Notes: generated by a model not told the origin, from the sequence alone. A DNA stretch of 56,210 bases from Hoeflea sp. (GCF_014359905.1 NZ_JACIYP010000025.1:1-56210); one strand, 5' to 3'. Counted from the stretch's first letter, positions 25,176-34,424 are shown. Made by a program: numbers and translations.

Positions 25176-26556
25176 TTGGCCTCCGAAATCCGACGAGCTC
25201 CGCCGCCCTGCCTACAAATCGCTCGCCGATACACTTGTCCGGGCTGTCGATGCCGGGGAATTGCGCAGCGGCGACCGGTTGCCGACCCATCGCAATCTGG
25301 CCAATGATCTGGGGCTCAGCGTCCAGACGGTGAGCCGCGCCTATGATGAGCTGATCCGCCGCGGCGTCATCGCCGGCGAGGTCGGGCGCGGCACCTTTGT
25401 CCGGGCCGGCCGCAGCGACACCAAGACCCCCTATGTGCCCGACAGCCAGAACGAGACATTCATCGATTTCTCGATCCTGATGCCGGTGTTCGAGCCGATG
25501 CATCTTGCGGCAATGAAGCAGGCACTGACGAAGCTTGGTGCGGATCTGCCGGTGTCGACCGTGTCGGCCTTCCGGCCCTCCACGGCGTTGAGGAAATACA
25601 ATGGCGCCGCTGAGAAATGGCTGGCGCGGTGCGGCCTTGTGCCGGGCAGCCAGGGCCTGTTGATGACCAACGGCAACACCGCGGCGATGACAATTGCCTT
25701 GATGACGGCGGCCGGGGTCGGCGACCTGATCGTGACCGAGGAACTGGGGCACCACACGCTCAAGGCGCTCACGCGCTATCTCGGTCTGCGGATCCAGGGA
25801 CTGGAGACCGATGCGCAGGGCATAGTTCCTGCGGCCTTTGCCGCCGCCTGCCGGAAATCGCCGGTCAAGGCCATCTATCTCATGCCGTCAGGCTTGAACC
25901 CGCGCGCGTTGACGATGCAGGTCGAGCGGCGCGCAGAGCTTGTCGCGATTGCCCGGCGCCACGATGTGCTGATCATCGAGAACGACGCCTGGGGGCCGCT
26001 GCAGCCCGGCAGGCCGGCCCCGATCGCGGCAATCGCGCCGGAACGCACCTTCTATTTCACCAGTCTGACCAAATGCATCATGCCCGGGCTGCGCTTTGGC
26101 TATCTCACCATGCCCGAGGCGTTTGAATCGGCGGTCGCCAACCGGCATCTGGTCACCAACTGGATGGCCACGCCGCTGATGGCGGAGATCGCCAGCCGGT
26201 GGATTGACGACGGCACCGCCGAACGTCTGCTCGAATGGCAGATGGACGCGCTTGGCGCGCGCAATCGCCTCGCTGCCCGGGTGCTTTCGGATACTCCGTT
26301 TCTGGCGAGCCCCAACGGGATGCACATCTGGCTGCCGATGCCGGGATCGTGGACCGAGGAGGCCTTCGTGGCCCATTCGCGGCTGAACGGCGTGGCTATC
26401 GCCCCCGGCTCGGCGTTTGAAATGTCGCCCACCGTGCGCAACCACGGCGTCCGCATTTGCCTCGGCGCCGAAACCCTGCAGACGCTGGAGCGGGGTCTGG
26501 CGATCATAGCGCGTCTGGCGCGCAGCAATCCGGAGCCTGCCCTGCTGACGCTGTGA
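25168..26556 (+). CDS. enuR: EnuR, MocR-type regulator of ectoine catabolism
   Basis: 462 residues. A GntR-type winged helix (LPTHRNLANDLGLSVQTVSR) at about 35-65 is joined to an aminotransferase-fold domain, the MocR layout. The PLP-binding Lys is Lys302 in FTSLTKCIMPGLRFG, the same position reported for EnuR of Ruegeria pomeroyi; Asp273 in ENDAWGPL contacts the cofactor. EnuR is a repressor released by the pathway intermediates alpha-acetyl-diaminobutyrate and diaminobutyrate bound through PLP. Its placement before uehABC matches the Ruegeria arrangement. ATG 25168 overlaps the candidate operator. Confidence 0.93.
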   Translation: MTIWPPKSDELRRPAYKSLADTLVRAVDAGELRSGDRLPTHRNLANDLGLSVQTVSRAYDELIRRGVIAGEVGRGTFVRAGRSDTKTPYVPDSQNETFIDFSILMPVFEPMHLAAMKQALTKLGADLPVSTVSAFRPSTALRKYNGAAEKWLARCGLVPGSQGLLMTNGNTAAMTIALMTAAGVGDLIVTEELGHHTLKALTRYLGLRIQGLETDAQGIVPAAFAAACRKSPVKAIYLMPSGLNPRALTMQVERRAELVAIARRHDVLIIENDAWGPLQPGRPAPIAAIAPERTFYFTSLTKCIMPGLRFGYLTMPEAFESAVANRHLVTNWMATPLMAEIASRWIDDGTAERLLEWQMDALGARNRLAARVLSDTPFLASPNGMHIWLPMPGSWTEEAFVAHSRLNGVAIAPGSAFEMSPTVRNHGVRICLGAETLQTLERGLAIIARLARSNPEPALLTL

Positions 26557-26882
26557 GGCCGGCCGGGCCTGCTGCGATCGATCGTACTTCGCCACGGGTT
26601 TCACCGCGCCAAGCGTGTTGCAACGCGACTGGGCGGACTCATCAAAATGTCATGATAAAATTATCGCATTGACTCTTGATTGTCCTTGTTTCACCTTTAG
26701 AAAATCATAACAATAAATCGGGGAGCGATTTCAATACACATCCGATGCGCTGGACCGAACCGAGGCGCCAGCTGTTTGACGCTGTGAGGGGAAGCCGATT
26801 GGGCCGCCCCGCATCATTTTCCATCGGCCGATTGGCCGGAAAATCGAAGACATCAAATAAAGAAAAACGAGAGGAACCAGAT
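26557..26882 (+). promoter_or_regulatory. uehA promoter region
   Basis: A 326-base AT-rich gap in a GC-rich window. It contains TTGACT at 26669-26674, a possible -35 element without a convincing -10 partner at standard spacing, and two candidate EnuR sites in opposite orientation at 26648-26656 and 26704-26714, flanking it. No protein-coding signal is seen. Confidence 0.55.
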
Positions 26883-27902
26883 ATGACATCCACATTCCGC
26901 ACTTTGCTCGGTGGCGCAGCCGCTGCAGCACTCCTGGCCGCCGGCACGATGGCCGCACAGGCCGACAGCTGGAAATACGCGTTCGAGGAATCCCTGACCG
27001 AAGTTCAGGGCGTCTACGCGACCAAGTTCAAGGAAGCCATCGAGGCCAATTCCGACCATACGCTTGAGCTCTAACCCTATGGCACGCTCGGCGAATCGGC
27101 CGACATCATGGAACAGGCCCAGGCCGGCATCCTGCAGTTCGTTGACCAGTCACCCGGCTTCACCGGCGCGCTGATCCCGGAAGCCCAGGTCTTCTTCGTG
27201 CCCTATCTGCTGCCGACCGACCAGAACCACCTTGCCCGCTTCTTCAAGGAGAGCAAGGCGATCAACGAGGATTTCGAGGAACTCTACGCCGAGCAGGGGC
27301 TTGAGCTGCTGGTGATGTTCCCGGAAGGCGAAGTGGCGATGACCACCAAGGAGCCGGTCAGGAGCTGCGAGGACCTCAACGAGGTCAAGTTCCGCGTCAT
27401 GACCAATCCGCTGCTGGTGGAATCCTACAAGGCCTTTGGCGCGACGCCGACGCCGCTTCCATGGGGCGAAGTCTATGGCGGCCTGCAGACCAACATCATC
27501 CAGGGCCAGGAAAACCCGACCTTCTTCCTCTACTCGACCAAGCTCTATGAGGTGACCGACCACATCACCTACACGGGCCACAACAACTTCACCACCGCGG
27601 TGATGGCCAACAAGGACTTCTTTGACGGCCTTGGCGACGAGGACAAGAAGGTCATCGAGGACGCTGCAGCCTCGGCCTTCGACTACATTGTCGAGTACCA
27701 GAAGGGCCTGGCCGACAGCGAGCTCAAGAAGATCATGGAAGCCAAGCCGGAAATGACCGTGACCGTGCTGACGGAAGAAGAGCGCGCCTGCTTCAAGGAA
27801 GCTGCCGTCGACGTCGAGAAGACCTTCATTGAAATGACCGGCGACAGCGGCAAGGCCATCCTCGATCAGCTGAAGGCCGACCTGGAAGCAACCAAGAACT
27901 GA
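26883..27902 (+). pseudogene. uehA: Ectoine TRAP transporter binding protein, interrupted by a TAA at codon 64
   Basis: The full frame would give 339 residues. A signal peptide (first 27 residues, ending AQA) precedes the DctP-type binding protein. With that cleavage, Glu9, Phe66, Arg144, Trp167, Asn184 and Phe188 of the mature protein, all ligand contacts known in Ruegeria UehA, are present at exactly those positions. However codon 64 (27072-27074) is TAA where the family has Tyr or Phe (LEL-stop-PYGTLGES), one base away from the Tyr codon TAC. There is no frameshift, and the frame continues intact for 275 codons. Either the strain is a uehA mutant or the base is a sequencing error. Reinitiation at Met76 (27108) could not give an exported protein. 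ATG 26883 has GAGGAA upstream. Confidence 0.9.
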
Positions 27903-27922
27903 TTCCAACCGGACCAGCCGCC

Positions 27923-27948
27923 CGTGGCCTGACCTCGCTCAGGCCACG
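27923..27948. terminator. First hairpin between uehA and uehB
   Basis: CGTGGCCTGA-CCTCGC-TCAGGCCACG is a perfect 10-base stem 20 bases after the uehA stop. No T run follows, so RNA stabilisation or partial termination after the highly expressed binding-protein gene is more likely than complete termination. Confidence 0.6.
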
Positions 27949-27969
27949 AGGCGAGAGGTTCTGAGATAG

Positions 27970-27997
27970 CCGGAGGCCATGCAACCATGGCCTCCGG
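27970..27997. terminator. Second hairpin between uehA and uehB
   Basis: CCGGAGGCCATG-CAAC-CATGGCCTCCGG is a perfect 12-base stem, 21 bases after the first hairpin and 30 before uehB. The pair probably lowers expression of the membrane subunits relative to the binding protein. Confidence 0.6.
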
Positions 27998-28027
27998 TAC
28001 AGTCAGCCAACAAGCCGGGAGGCGATC

Positions 28028-28606
28028 TTGGACGAGCCAAAGCAAATCGATCCGCACGAATCGTCGCTGCCGGGTTTGTTGGGGACAATCGATTCAACCA
28101 TCAGCCGGGTGGAATCGGTTCTGCTCGCTGCCGGCGTTCTGCTGATGGCGATCAACACCATCGCCAATGTCGTCGGACGCTTCGTGTTTCAAAACAGCCT
28201 ATTCTTTTCCGGCGAGCTCAACCGCATCCTGATCATTCTCATCACCTTCGCCGGCATCAGCTATGCCGCGCGCCAGGGCCGCCACATCCGCATGTCGGCA
28301 ATCTATGATGCGATGCCGTCGCCGGCGCGCAAGGGATTCATGATCCTCATTGCCTCGGTAACCGCGGTTGCGATGTTCGGGCTTTGCTATTTTTCCATCG
28401 GCTACATCACCAAGGTGGCGACCTCGGGGCGCTTGCTGCCGTCGCTGCAAGTGCCGGTCTACTGGATCTTTCTCTGGGTGCCCGTCGGTTTTTTCATGAC
28501 CGGCCTCCAATACGCGCTCACAGCCATCAAGAACATCGTGTCGAAGGACATCTACCTCTCGACGCGCGTGCTTGAAGGCTACGACAACGACGAACTTGAA
28601 ATCTAG
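28028..28606 (+). CDS. uehB: Ectoine TRAP transporter small membrane subunit
   Basis: 192 residues with four membrane segments, the DctQ-type small subunit. The conserved region [18 protein letters not shown] lies after the second segment. It starts with TTG at 28028, supported by GGGAGG at the right distance; no better ATG exists upstream. The charged C-terminal tail ([12 protein letters not shown]) is cytoplasmic. It pairs with UehC, 11 bases downstream, for sodium-driven import of ectoine and 5-hydroxyectoine delivered by UehA, whose gene is interrupted here. Confidence 0.9.
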   Translation: MDEPKQIDPHESSLPGLLGTIDSTISRVESVLLAAGVLLMAINTIANVVGRFVFQNSLFFSGELNRILIILITFAGISYAARQGRHIRMSAIYDAMPSPARKGFMILIASVTAVAMFGLCYFSIGYITKVATSGRLLPSLQVPVYWIFLWVPVGFFMTGLQYALTAIKNIVSKDIYLSTRVLEGYDNDELEI

Positions 28607-28617
28607 GGAAGCGATTA

Positions 28618-29901
28618 ATGGCCACGACCATTTTCCTGATCATGATCGTTTTGCTGCTTCTCGGCTTCCCGATGATGATTCCGCTGCTTGTCGCCACCTT
28701 TGTCGGCTTCATCTTCCTGTTCGGCGACATCGGCCGGATGGACTTCATGGTCCAGCAGATGATGGCGGGCATCCGCCCGGCGTCGCTGATCGCGGTGCCG
28801 ATGTTCATCCTGGCCGCCGACATCATGACCCGCGGTCAGTCGGCCGACCGGCTGATCGACATGGTGATGAAATTCATCGGCCATATCAAAGGCGGGCTCG
28901 CCGTCAGCACCGCCGCGGCCTGCACGCTTTTCGGCGCGGTGTCGGGATCGACCCAGGCGACGGTTGTCGCCGTCGGCTCGCCGCTGAGGCCTCGCATGCT
29001 CAAGGCGGGCTACAAGGATTCCTTCGTCCTGGCGCTGATTATCAATGCGTCCGACATCGCCTTCCTGATCCCGCCGTCGATCGGCATGATCATCTATGGC
29101 GTGATTTCCAGCACCTCGATTTCGGAGCTGTTCATCGCCGGCATCGGTCCCGGGCTTTTGCTGCTGGTTCTGTTTTCGGCCTACAGCATGATCTACGCCA
29201 CCATCAAGGGCGTGCCCACCGAGCCCAAGGCGAGCTGGGCCGAGCGCGGGGAATCGGTCAAGCGGGCGATCTGGCCGCTCGGATTTCCGGTGATCATCGT
29301 CGGCGGCATCTATGGCGGCATCTTCAGCCCGACCGAGGCCGCCGCCGTCTGCGTGCTCTATGCGATCATCCTCGAATTCCTCGTCTTCAGGTCGCTGAAT
29401 CTTCCCGACATCTACCGGATCGCCAAATCTACAGGCCTGATCACCGCGGTGGTGTTCATTCTTGTTGGCGCGGGGGCTGCCTTTTCCTGGGTGATCTCGT
29501 TCGCCCAGGTTCCGCAGGAGATCCTGGCAGCCGTCGGCATCGCCGACATGGGGCCCAAGGGCGTGCTGGCGGTGATCTCGATCGCCTTCTTTATCGGCTG
29601 CATGTTTGTCGATCCGATCGTGGTCATCCTGATCCTGGTTCCGATCTTCGCGCCGGTGGTCAATTCGGTGGGGCTCGATCCGGTGCTGGTGGGTACCATC
29701 ATCACGCTGCAGGTGGCGATCGGATCGGCCACGCCGCCCTTTGGCTGTGACATCTTCACCGCGATCGCGATCTTCAAGAGGCCCTATATCGAGGTCATAC
29801 GCGGCATTTTCCCGTTCACGGTGATGCTGCTGTCGGTCTCTGTCGCCCTCATTTATTTCCCGCAAATCGCGTTGTTCCTGCGCGACCTTGCATTCCGGTA
29901 A
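28618..29901 (+). CDS. uehC: Ectoine TRAP transporter large membrane subunit
   Basis: 427 residues with about twelve membrane segments, the DctM-type subunit that carries the transport channel. Typical stretches are FGAVSGSTQATVVAVGSPL near residue 105, LIPPSIGMIIYGVISSTSI near 145, and GCMFVDPIVVILILVPIFAP near 330. It is intact and in frame. With UehB it forms the membrane complex; without a functional UehA the complex would lack its substrate supply unless another binding protein substitutes. Confidence 0.93.
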   Translation: MATTIFLIMIVLLLLGFPMMIPLLVATFVGFIFLFGDIGRMDFMVQQMMAGIRPASLIAVPMFILAADIMTRGQSADRLIDMVMKFIGHIKGGLAVSTAAACTLFGAVSGSTQATVVAVGSPLRPRMLKAGYKDSFVLALIINASDIAFLIPPSIGMIIYGVISSTSISELFIAGIGPGLLLLVLFSAYSMIYATIKGVPTEPKASWAERGESVKRAIWPLGFPVIIVGGIYGGIFSPTEAAAVCVLYAIILEFLVFRSLNLPDIYRIAKSTGLITAVVFILVGAGAAFSWVISFAQVPQEILAAVGIADMGPKGVLAVISIAFFIGCMFVDPIVVILILVPIFAPVVNSVGLDPVLVGTIITLQVAIGSATPPFGCDIFTAIAIFKRPYIEVIRGIFPFTVMLLSVSVALIYFPQIALFLRDLAFR

Positions 29902-29913
29902 CGGAGTAGATCC

Positions 29914-30351
29914 ATGTTCGAACGAATTCTGGTTGCGGTCGACGGGTCGGAGGGGTCCAAGAAGGCCCTGAGACTCGCCTCGAAACTGCAGCAGACCTGT
30001 GACAGCGAGTTGATGATCCTGACCGTTTTCCGGCACCACTCGCTGCTCGAGGCGTCGATGTCGATGGTTCGTCCGGATGATCCTCAAAACCTTGACGACG
30101 CCATGCGCGGCTACGCCAAGGAGGTGGCCGAGGAAGCCAAGAAGATCGCGGCGGAAGCGGGAGCGTCCAGGATCCGCGCCTTTGTCAAGGGCGGGCAGCC
30201 GGCCCGGATGATCGTCAAATTCGGCGAAGAACACAAGGCGGACCTGATCATCGTCGGCAGCCGCGGACAGGGCGACGTGCAGGGGTTCCTGCTCGGTAGC
30301 GTGTCGCACAAGGTGACCAGCCTCGCGAAAATTCCGGTGATGGTGGTCTGA
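29914..30351 (+). CDS. Universal stress protein of the ectoine TRAP operon
   Basis: 145 residues, one UspA domain. The ATP-binding motif (VGSRGQGDVQGFLLGSVS) is complete, so it belongs to the nucleotide-binding class. A Usp gene beside an ectoine TRAP transporter is known from Halomonas (TeaD), where the ATP-binding protein tunes the transporter, and from Ruegeria uehABC-usp. It starts 12 bases after uehC. Confidence 0.9.
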   Translation: MFERILVAVDGSEGSKKALRLASKLQQTCDSELMILTVFRHHSLLEASMSMVRPDDPQNLDDAMRGYAKEVAEEAKKIAAEAGASRIRAFVKGGQPARMIVKFGEEHKADLIIVGSRGQGDVQGFLLGSVSHKVTSLAKIPVMVV

Positions 30352-30408
30352 CAAGGTGTTTTTCGGATTGGGTTGGGGCAATCCGCAGCAAGGCAGGGGA
30401 GTAGGCGC

Positions 30409-31206
30409 ATGAGCGAGGAGTTGGTCAAGCTGTCGGGGGAACAGGTCCGGTTCAACGACCGTGACGCGACCGCGCGGTTCGGACTGATCGCGCTTGCCAC
30501 CGACATGACCAGCGAGCGCGATCTCTACCGGCAATTGCCGCAGGACCATGTCGCCATTCACGTCACAAGGGTGGCGTTCGAGAACCCGACGACGCCGGAC
30601 AATTTGCGCAAGATGACGCCGCGCCTTATCGAAGCGGCGGCCCTGCTCGAACCGCTGCAGCCCCTGAAAGCCATCTGCTACAGCTGCACCGCGGCTTCCG
30701 TGGTGATCGGCGATGCCGAGGTGACGGCGGCGATCCGGCAATCTGCGGGCAATGTGCCGGTGGTGACGCCGGCGGGGGCGGCGCGCCTGGCGTTTTCGGC
30801 TCTGGGTGCCAAACGTCTTGCGATTCTCACGCCCTACACGGTCGCCACAAGCCAGCCGATGGCGGAGTATTTCGCCCGCCACGGCATGGAAATCCTGAGC
30901 TTCGAGTGCCTCGGCCTTGAGGATGACCGCGATATGGCGCGGGTCCGTGACGAGAGCATCGTCGCGGCGGCGCTCGCCGTCGACAGGCCGGACGCCGAAG
31001 CGCTGTTCCTGTCCTGCACCGGCCTGCCTGCGATCAACGTCATCGCCGAGATCGAACGGCGGCTCGGCAAGCCGGTCGTCACCTCCAATCAGGCGAGCGC
31101 CTGGGCGATGACCCGGCTTGGCGGATTTCATGATCACAAGCCGGCGGAATATGGCCGGCTGTTTGACTGCGCGCTGCCCGCCCAGGCCTTCGGAGACGCC
31201 GCATGA
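30409..31206 (+). CDS. eutA: EutA, Asp/Glu racemase-like protein of hydroxyectoine breakdown
   Basis: 265 residues of the Asp/Glu racemase (maleate isomerase-like) family. The two opposed active-site Cys are in ICYSCTAASVVIGD and ALFLSCTGLPAINV. EutA, EutB and EutC together are thought to convert 5-hydroxyectoine to ectoine; the single steps are inferred from families, not from the sequence. ATG 30409 has AGGGGAG upstream. The stop overlaps the eutB start (ATGA), so the two are translationally coupled. Confidence 0.9.
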   Translation: MSEELVKLSGEQVRFNDRDATARFGLIALATDMTSERDLYRQLPQDHVAIHVTRVAFENPTTPDNLRKMTPRLIEAAALLEPLQPLKAICYSCTAASVVIGDAEVTAAIRQSAGNVPVVTPAGAARLAFSALGAKRLAILTPYTVATSQPMAEYFARHGMEILSFECLGLEDDRDMARVRDESIVAAALAVDRPDAEALFLSCTGLPAINVIAEIERRLGKPVVTSNQASAWAMTRLGGFHDHKPAEYGRLFDCALPAQAFGDAA

Positions 31207-32207
31207 GCCCACAGCAACCCTTTGTCGATCTCGGCGAGATCGAGCAGGCGCGGCTGGCGATTGCCGGCACGGTGCGGCTGACGCCTGTCAATCTGTCACC
31301 GTCGCTCTCCGATCTCATCGGCCAGCCGGTGCATCTCAAGCTGGAGCACACCCAGATCACCGGCAGCTTCAAGCTGCGCGGCGCGACCAATGCGGTAGCG
31401 TCCCTGTCCGAGGACGAGAAGCGCCGCGGCGTGGCCGGCGTTTCAACCGGCAATCACGGGCGCGGGCTTGCCTACGCGGCGAAGGCCGCGGGCGTGACAT
31501 GCATCATCTGCATGTCGAAGCTGGTGCCGCAGGCCAAGATCGACGGCATCCGGGCCCAGGGCGCCGAGGTGCGCATCATCGGCCGGTCCCAGGACGAGGC
31601 CCAGGAGGAGGTCGACCGGCTGGTTTCCGAAGAAGGACTGACCATGATCCCGCCCTTCGATCACCGCGCGGTCATCGCCGGCCAGGGCACGCTCGGGCTC
31701 GAGATCCTCGACCAGATTCCCGATGTGGCGACCGTGCTGGTGCCGCTGTCGGGCGGCGGGCTGATCTCCGGCGTGGCCGCCGCGCTCAAGGCGCGCCGCC
31801 CCGCGATCCGGGTGATCGGCGTCTCCATGGAGCGCGGGGCGGCGATGCATGAATGCCTGAAAGCCGGCAGGCCGGTGCCTGTCGAGGAACTGGCGACGCT
31901 GGCCGATTCGCTCGGCGGCGGCATCGGGCTCAACAACAAGCTCACCTTCGCCATGACCCGCGACCTGGTCGACGAGGTGGTGCTGGTGAGCGAAGCGGAA
32001 ATCGCCCTAGCCATCCGCCACATCTACTGGCAGGAGCGCCAGATCGTCGAGGGCTCGGGAGCGGTCGGCGTGGCCGCGCTGCTCAAGGGCAAGATCGCGA
32101 GCGCCGGTCCGGTCGTCTCCATCCTCAGCGGCGGCAATATCGACATGACCCAGCACTTCCGCATCATCTCCGGCGAAGACGTCGACGTCACCAGGGAGGC
32201 GGCCTGA
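31203..32207 (+). CDS. eutB: EutB, threonine-dehydratase-like enzyme of hydroxyectoine breakdown
   Basis: 334 residues, a fold II PLP enzyme. The PLP Lys is in ITGSFKLRGATNAVASL, the substrate loop in GVSTGNHGRGLAYAAKAAG, and the phosphate-binding loop in LVPLSGGGLISGVAAALK. It lacks the regulatory domain of biosynthetic threonine dehydratase, so it is a catabolic type. Its role with EutA and EutC on hydroxyectoine is taken from the conserved cluster. It overlaps eutA by four bases and ends one base before eutC. Confidence 0.91.
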   Translation: MSPQQPFVDLGEIEQARLAIAGTVRLTPVNLSPSLSDLIGQPVHLKLEHTQITGSFKLRGATNAVASLSEDEKRRGVAGVSTGNHGRGLAYAAKAAGVTCIICMSKLVPQAKIDGIRAQGAEVRIIGRSQDEAQEEVDRLVSEEGLTMIPPFDHRAVIAGQGTLGLEILDQIPDVATVLVPLSGGGLISGVAAALKARRPAIRVIGVSMERGAAMHECLKAGRPVPVEELATLADSLGGGIGLNNKLTFAMTRDLVDEVVLVSEAEIALAIRHIYWQERQIVEGSGAVGVAALLKGKIASAGPVVSILSGGNIDMTQHFRIISGEDVDVTREAA

Positions 32208-32208
32208 C

Positions 32209-33201
32209 ATGGCCCTGATCAAGATCCTCACCGAAGCCGATCTCCGCCGTGCGTTGGCGCTGGATCTCGACGCGATCGCCTGTGTCGAGGACGCGTTTGC
32301 GGCGCTCGCAACCGGCGAGGTGGTGATGCCGCCGATCCTGTCGATGGCGATTGCGCCCTTCAACGGCGAGGTCGACGTCAAGACCGCCTTCGTGCCCGGC
32401 ATCGACAGCTTCGCCATCAAGATCTCGCCGGGCTTCTTCGACAATCCGAAGCTGGGCCTGCCCAGCACCTCGGGCCTGATGGTGCTGTTTTCAGCGCGGA
32501 CCGGCATGCTCGAGGCGCTGCTGCTCGACAATGGCTATCTCACCGATGTGCGCACCGCAGCCGCAGGCGCGGTCGCGGCCCGGCATCTCGCGCGCGCCGA
32601 CGCCTCCACAGCCTGCATTCTGGGCGCGGGCTGCCAGGGCCGGCTACAGCTCAAGGCGCTGACCCTGGTGCGGCCGATCCGGTCCGCCACCATCTGGGCG
32701 CGCGATGCTGCAAAAGCGGCGGTGGCGGCGACCGAGATGACCCAGGAGCTCGGCATCGAGGTGCGGGCGGCGCAGGATCCCGCGAGCGCGGCGGCCGAGG
32801 CCGACATCATCGTCACCACGACGCCCGCGACGACGCCGGTGCTTGAGGCCGACTGGCTCAGGCCGGGGCAGCACATCACCGCCATGGGCTCGGATCAGGA
32901 CCACAAGAACGAGATCGATCCCGCCTGTTTCGCCAAGGCCGATCTCTATGTGCCCGACCGGCTGTCGCAGACACGGCTGATGGGCGAGCTGAGAACGGCA
33001 ATTGCCAGCGGCGTCGTCGACGCGCGCGCCGAGTTCGCCGAGCTGGGCGCCGTCGTCTCGGGCAAGGCTCCGGGCCGCGTGTCCGACGACGCCATCACCC
33101 TCGCCGATCTGACCGGAACCGGTGTCCAGGACACGGCGATCGCCACCTTTGCCTTGAGCCGGGCGCTGATGCTTGAAGCCGGCGCCGATTTTTCAAACTG
33201 A
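32209..33201 (+). CDS. eutC: EutC, ornithine-cyclodeaminase-like enzyme of hydroxyectoine breakdown
   Basis: 330 residues of the ornithine cyclodeaminase / mu-crystallin family. The NAD-binding fold has ACILGAGCQGRLQLKAL near 135-150, and GSDQDHKNEIDP carries the catalytic-region Asp. It has AGGGAGG before ATG 32209 and sits one base after eutB. With EutA and EutB it should act in turning 5-hydroxyectoine into ectoine; the exact reaction cannot be read from the sequence. Confidence 0.9.
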   Translation: MALIKILTEADLRRALALDLDAIACVEDAFAALATGEVVMPPILSMAIAPFNGEVDVKTAFVPGIDSFAIKISPGFFDNPKLGLPSTSGLMVLFSARTGMLEALLLDNGYLTDVRTAAAGAVAARHLARADASTACILGAGCQGRLQLKALTLVRPIRSATIWARDAAKAAVAATEMTQELGIEVRAAQDPASAAAEADIIVTTTPATTPVLEADWLRPGQHITAMGSDQDHKNEIDPACFAKADLYVPDRLSQTRLMGELRTAIASGVVDARAEFAELGAVVSGKAPGRVSDDAITLADLTGTGVQDTAIATFALSRALMLEAGADFSN

Positions 33202-33230
33202 TTGCACACCCAGAAAGGAATCTTCCCCCG

Positions 33231-34418
33231 ATGTCCGCGCCAGCACTCAATTTCAGCCGGGACGAATATGCGCAAAGACTTGCCAGGACACGCGACGCTA
33301 TGGCCAAGGCCGGGGTCGATGTCATCATCGTGTCCGATCCCTCCAACATGGCCTGGCTCACCGGCTATGACGGCTGGTCCTTCTATGTGCACCAGTGCGT
33401 GGTGGTCGGCCCCGATGGCGATCCGGTCTGGTTCGGCCGCGGCCAGGACGCCAACGGCGCGCGCCGGACGTCCTATCTCTCCGAAAGCACGATCATCGGC
33501 TATGCCGACCAGTATGTGCAGTCGACCGAGCGCCATCCGATGGATTATCTCGCTGCCAAGCTCGATGAGCGGGGATGGGGGGGCAAGCGCATCGGCGTCG
33601 AGATGGACAATTACTGGTTTTCGGCCGCTGCCTTCGCGTCGCTGCAAAAGCACCTGCCGAACGCCAAGTTCTCCGACGTCACGGCGCTGGTCAACTGGCA
33701 GCGCGCGGTGAAATCGAGCCAGGAGCTCGACTACATGCGCAAGGCTGCGCGCCTGGTCGAGCGCATGCACCAGACCATCGTCGACAAATGCGAGGTCGGC
33801 TACCGCAAATGCGATCTGGTCGCCGACATCTATGAGGCGGGCCTTCGCTACGATGACCGGTTGGGCTTCGGCGGCGACTATCCGGCGATTGTCCCGTTGC
33901 TGCCCTCGGGCGCGGATGCGTCTGCGCCGCACCTGACCTGGGACGACCAGCCGATGAAGAGCGGCGAGGGCACGTTCTTCGAGATTGCCGGCGTCTACAA
34001 GCGCTACCATTGTCCGCTGTCGCGCACCCTGTTCCTGGGCAAGCCGACGCAGACCTTCATCGATGCCGAGAAGGCCGTGCTCGAAGGCATGGATGCGGGG
34101 CTCGAAGCCGCCAAGGCCGGAAACCTCTGCGAGGACATCGCGATCGCCTTCTTCAAGGTGCTCACCAAATACGGAATTACCAAGGACAACCGCACCGGCT
34201 ATCCGATCGGTCTGTCCTATCCCCCGGACTGGGGCGAGCGCACCATGTCGCTGAGGCCCGGCGACAAGACCGTGCTCGAGGAAAACATGACCTTCCACTT
34301 CATGACGGGGCTGTGGATGGATGACTGGGGCTTTGAAATCACGGAAAGCATCGTCATTGGCAAAACCGGGCCGGAGTGCCTGGCCAATGTGCCCCGCCGG
34401 ATGTTTGTAAAGGACTGA
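33231..34418 (+). CDS. doeA: Ectoine hydrolase DoeA (EutD)
   Basis: 395 residues with the creatinase-like layout of the M24 family: an N-terminal domain to about residue 165 (DPSNMAWLTGYDGWSFYVHQ) and a C-terminal pita-bread domain with GFGGDYPAIVPLLPSG, FFEIAGVYKRYHCPLSRT and ENMTFHFMTGLWMDDWG. DoeA opens the ectoine ring to give mainly N-alpha-acetyl-L-2,4-diaminobutyrate, the intermediate sensed by EnuR. AGAAAGGAA precedes ATG 33231. It is followed six bases later by doeB, the next enzyme of the pathway. Confidence 0.93.
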   Translation: MSAPALNFSRDEYAQRLARTRDAMAKAGVDVIIVSDPSNMAWLTGYDGWSFYVHQCVVVGPDGDPVWFGRGQDANGARRTSYLSESTIIGYADQYVQSTERHPMDYLAAKLDERGWGGKRIGVEMDNYWFSAAAFASLQKHLPNAKFSDVTALVNWQRAVKSSQELDYMRKAARLVERMHQTIVDKCEVGYRKCDLVADIYEAGLRYDDRLGFGGDYPAIVPLLPSGADASAPHLTWDDQPMKSGEGTFFEIAGVYKRYHCPLSRTLFLGKPTQTFIDAEKAVLEGMDAGLEAAKAGNLCEDIAIAFFKVLTKYGITKDNRTGYPIGLSYPPDWGERTMSLRPGDKTVLEENMTFHFMTGLWMDDWGFEITESIVIGKTGPECLANVPRRMFVKD

Positions 34419-34424
34419 TCCCAA

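Noticed and set aside
26676..27074. A separate small gene ending at 27074 and a second gene starting at 27108
   Set aside because: Both are one uehA frame split by a single TAA; family alignment runs through the stop without a gap.
28615..31212. An 865-codon open frame on the minus strand opposite uehC, usp and eutA
   Set aside because: It is the antisense shadow of high-GC coding DNA: rich in Arg, Asp, Gly and His, with no domain, and all three plus-strand genes are strongly supported.
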